From: Clostridiales bacterium
Lineage (GTDB): Bacteria > Bacillota > Clostridia > Oscillospirales > Acutalibacteraceae
Direction of reading: 5' to 3'
NCBI GenBank assembly: GCA_021202245.1
Contig: JAJQDK010000056.1
Location: 1 to 13,751, forward strand
Length of the DNA stretch: 13,751 nucleotides
The notes beneath the pieces are model-generated. The model worked only from the letters and a program-made list of their open reading frames with translations. It did no database searches and was not told where the DNA came from. Position numbers and translations under genes: made by a program. The number at the start of each line of letters is the position of its first letter. Within the stretch, counting starts at the first letter, position 1. Shown here in pieces: positions 13,605 through 13,751 of the stretch.

Positions 13605-13751
13605 TTATTTTCTGCCGTTGCCGTTACCTCTGCGGCTGTAGCCGCGGCTTTCACCTCCACGCTTTATATCGGGTAGTTTGTCCTCGCTTGTGTGGGGGTT
13701 GTGTGACATCAGATCCTCAAGCGAAGAGGATGATGTGTTATGCGTCGTCTG
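13605..13751 (-). CDS. C-terminal fragment of an upstream gene with an Arg/Gly-rich tail
   Basis: The minus strand is open from the window edge to a TAA at 13605-13607, giving 48 residues in frame. The first part is polar and Ser-rich (HNTSSSSLEDLMSHN). The last part is basic and rich in Arg, Gly and Asn (KRGGESRGYSRRGNGNGRK). Such tails often end RNA-binding proteins or helicases, but nothing here names a family. The fragment ends 24 bases before hpf, as expected for an operon partner. The reading rests on the open frame, the close spacing and the hpf ribosome site. It could be any protein with a basic disordered end. Confidence 0.6.
   Translation of the reverse strand, partial: QTTHNTSSSSLEDLMSHNPHTSEDKLPDIKRGGESRGYSRRGNGNGRK

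Overview
The window reads as a chromosomal segment of a low-to-mid GC member of the Bacillota. Class Clostridia, probably an Oscillospiraceae/Ruminococcaceae-type gut anaerobe, fits best. The grounds are the gene order yicC-remA-gmk-rpoZ-priA-def-fmt-(zinc peptidase)-rsmB, strong GGAGG ribosome sites, a long-form HPF, and a secreted protein ending in a type I dockerin. The genus cannot be fixed from sequence alone.

Positions 1-8230 hold one long minus-strand housekeeping operon, read from right to left. It runs from a near-consensus promoter (TTGTCA-17-TATAAT, 8322-8350) through yicC, remA, gmk, rpoZ, priA, def, fmt, a YugP-type membrane zinc peptidase and rsmB. It leaves the window with a ribosome site for one more gene. 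Several junctions overlap or nearly touch. The exception is def-fmt, where 247 bases carry a chain of hairpins that looks like a degenerate intergenic repeat. The genes serve RNA turnover and regulation (YicC, RemA), GMP phosphorylation (Gmk), transcription (omega), replication restart (PriA), formyl-Met addition and removal (Fmt, Def) and rRNA methylation (RsmB). RsmB has Tyr in place of the motif VI catalytic Cys.

Positions 8472-10929 hold two plus-strand surface genes. The first encodes a very acidic single-pass membrane protein with two lipocalin-like beta units. The second encodes a secreted protein with a C-terminal dockerin. Each is followed by an intrinsic terminator, and the second terminator is bidirectional and shared with yebC.

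Positions 11001-13751 return to minus-strand translation genes: yebC, a THUMP-domain RlmL/YpsC-type RNA methyltransferase, hpf, and the basic Arg/Gly-rich C-terminal tail of an upstream gene cut by the window edge.

The most interesting regulatory signal is a near-identical 18-bp palindrome (17 of 18 bases match) next to the yicC promoter and overlapping the -35 zone of the yebC promoter. This suggests a shared operator linking RNA and translation genes. No tRNA, rRNA, CRISPR array, transposase or prophage gene is visible, and no stretch over 300 bases lacks a gene.
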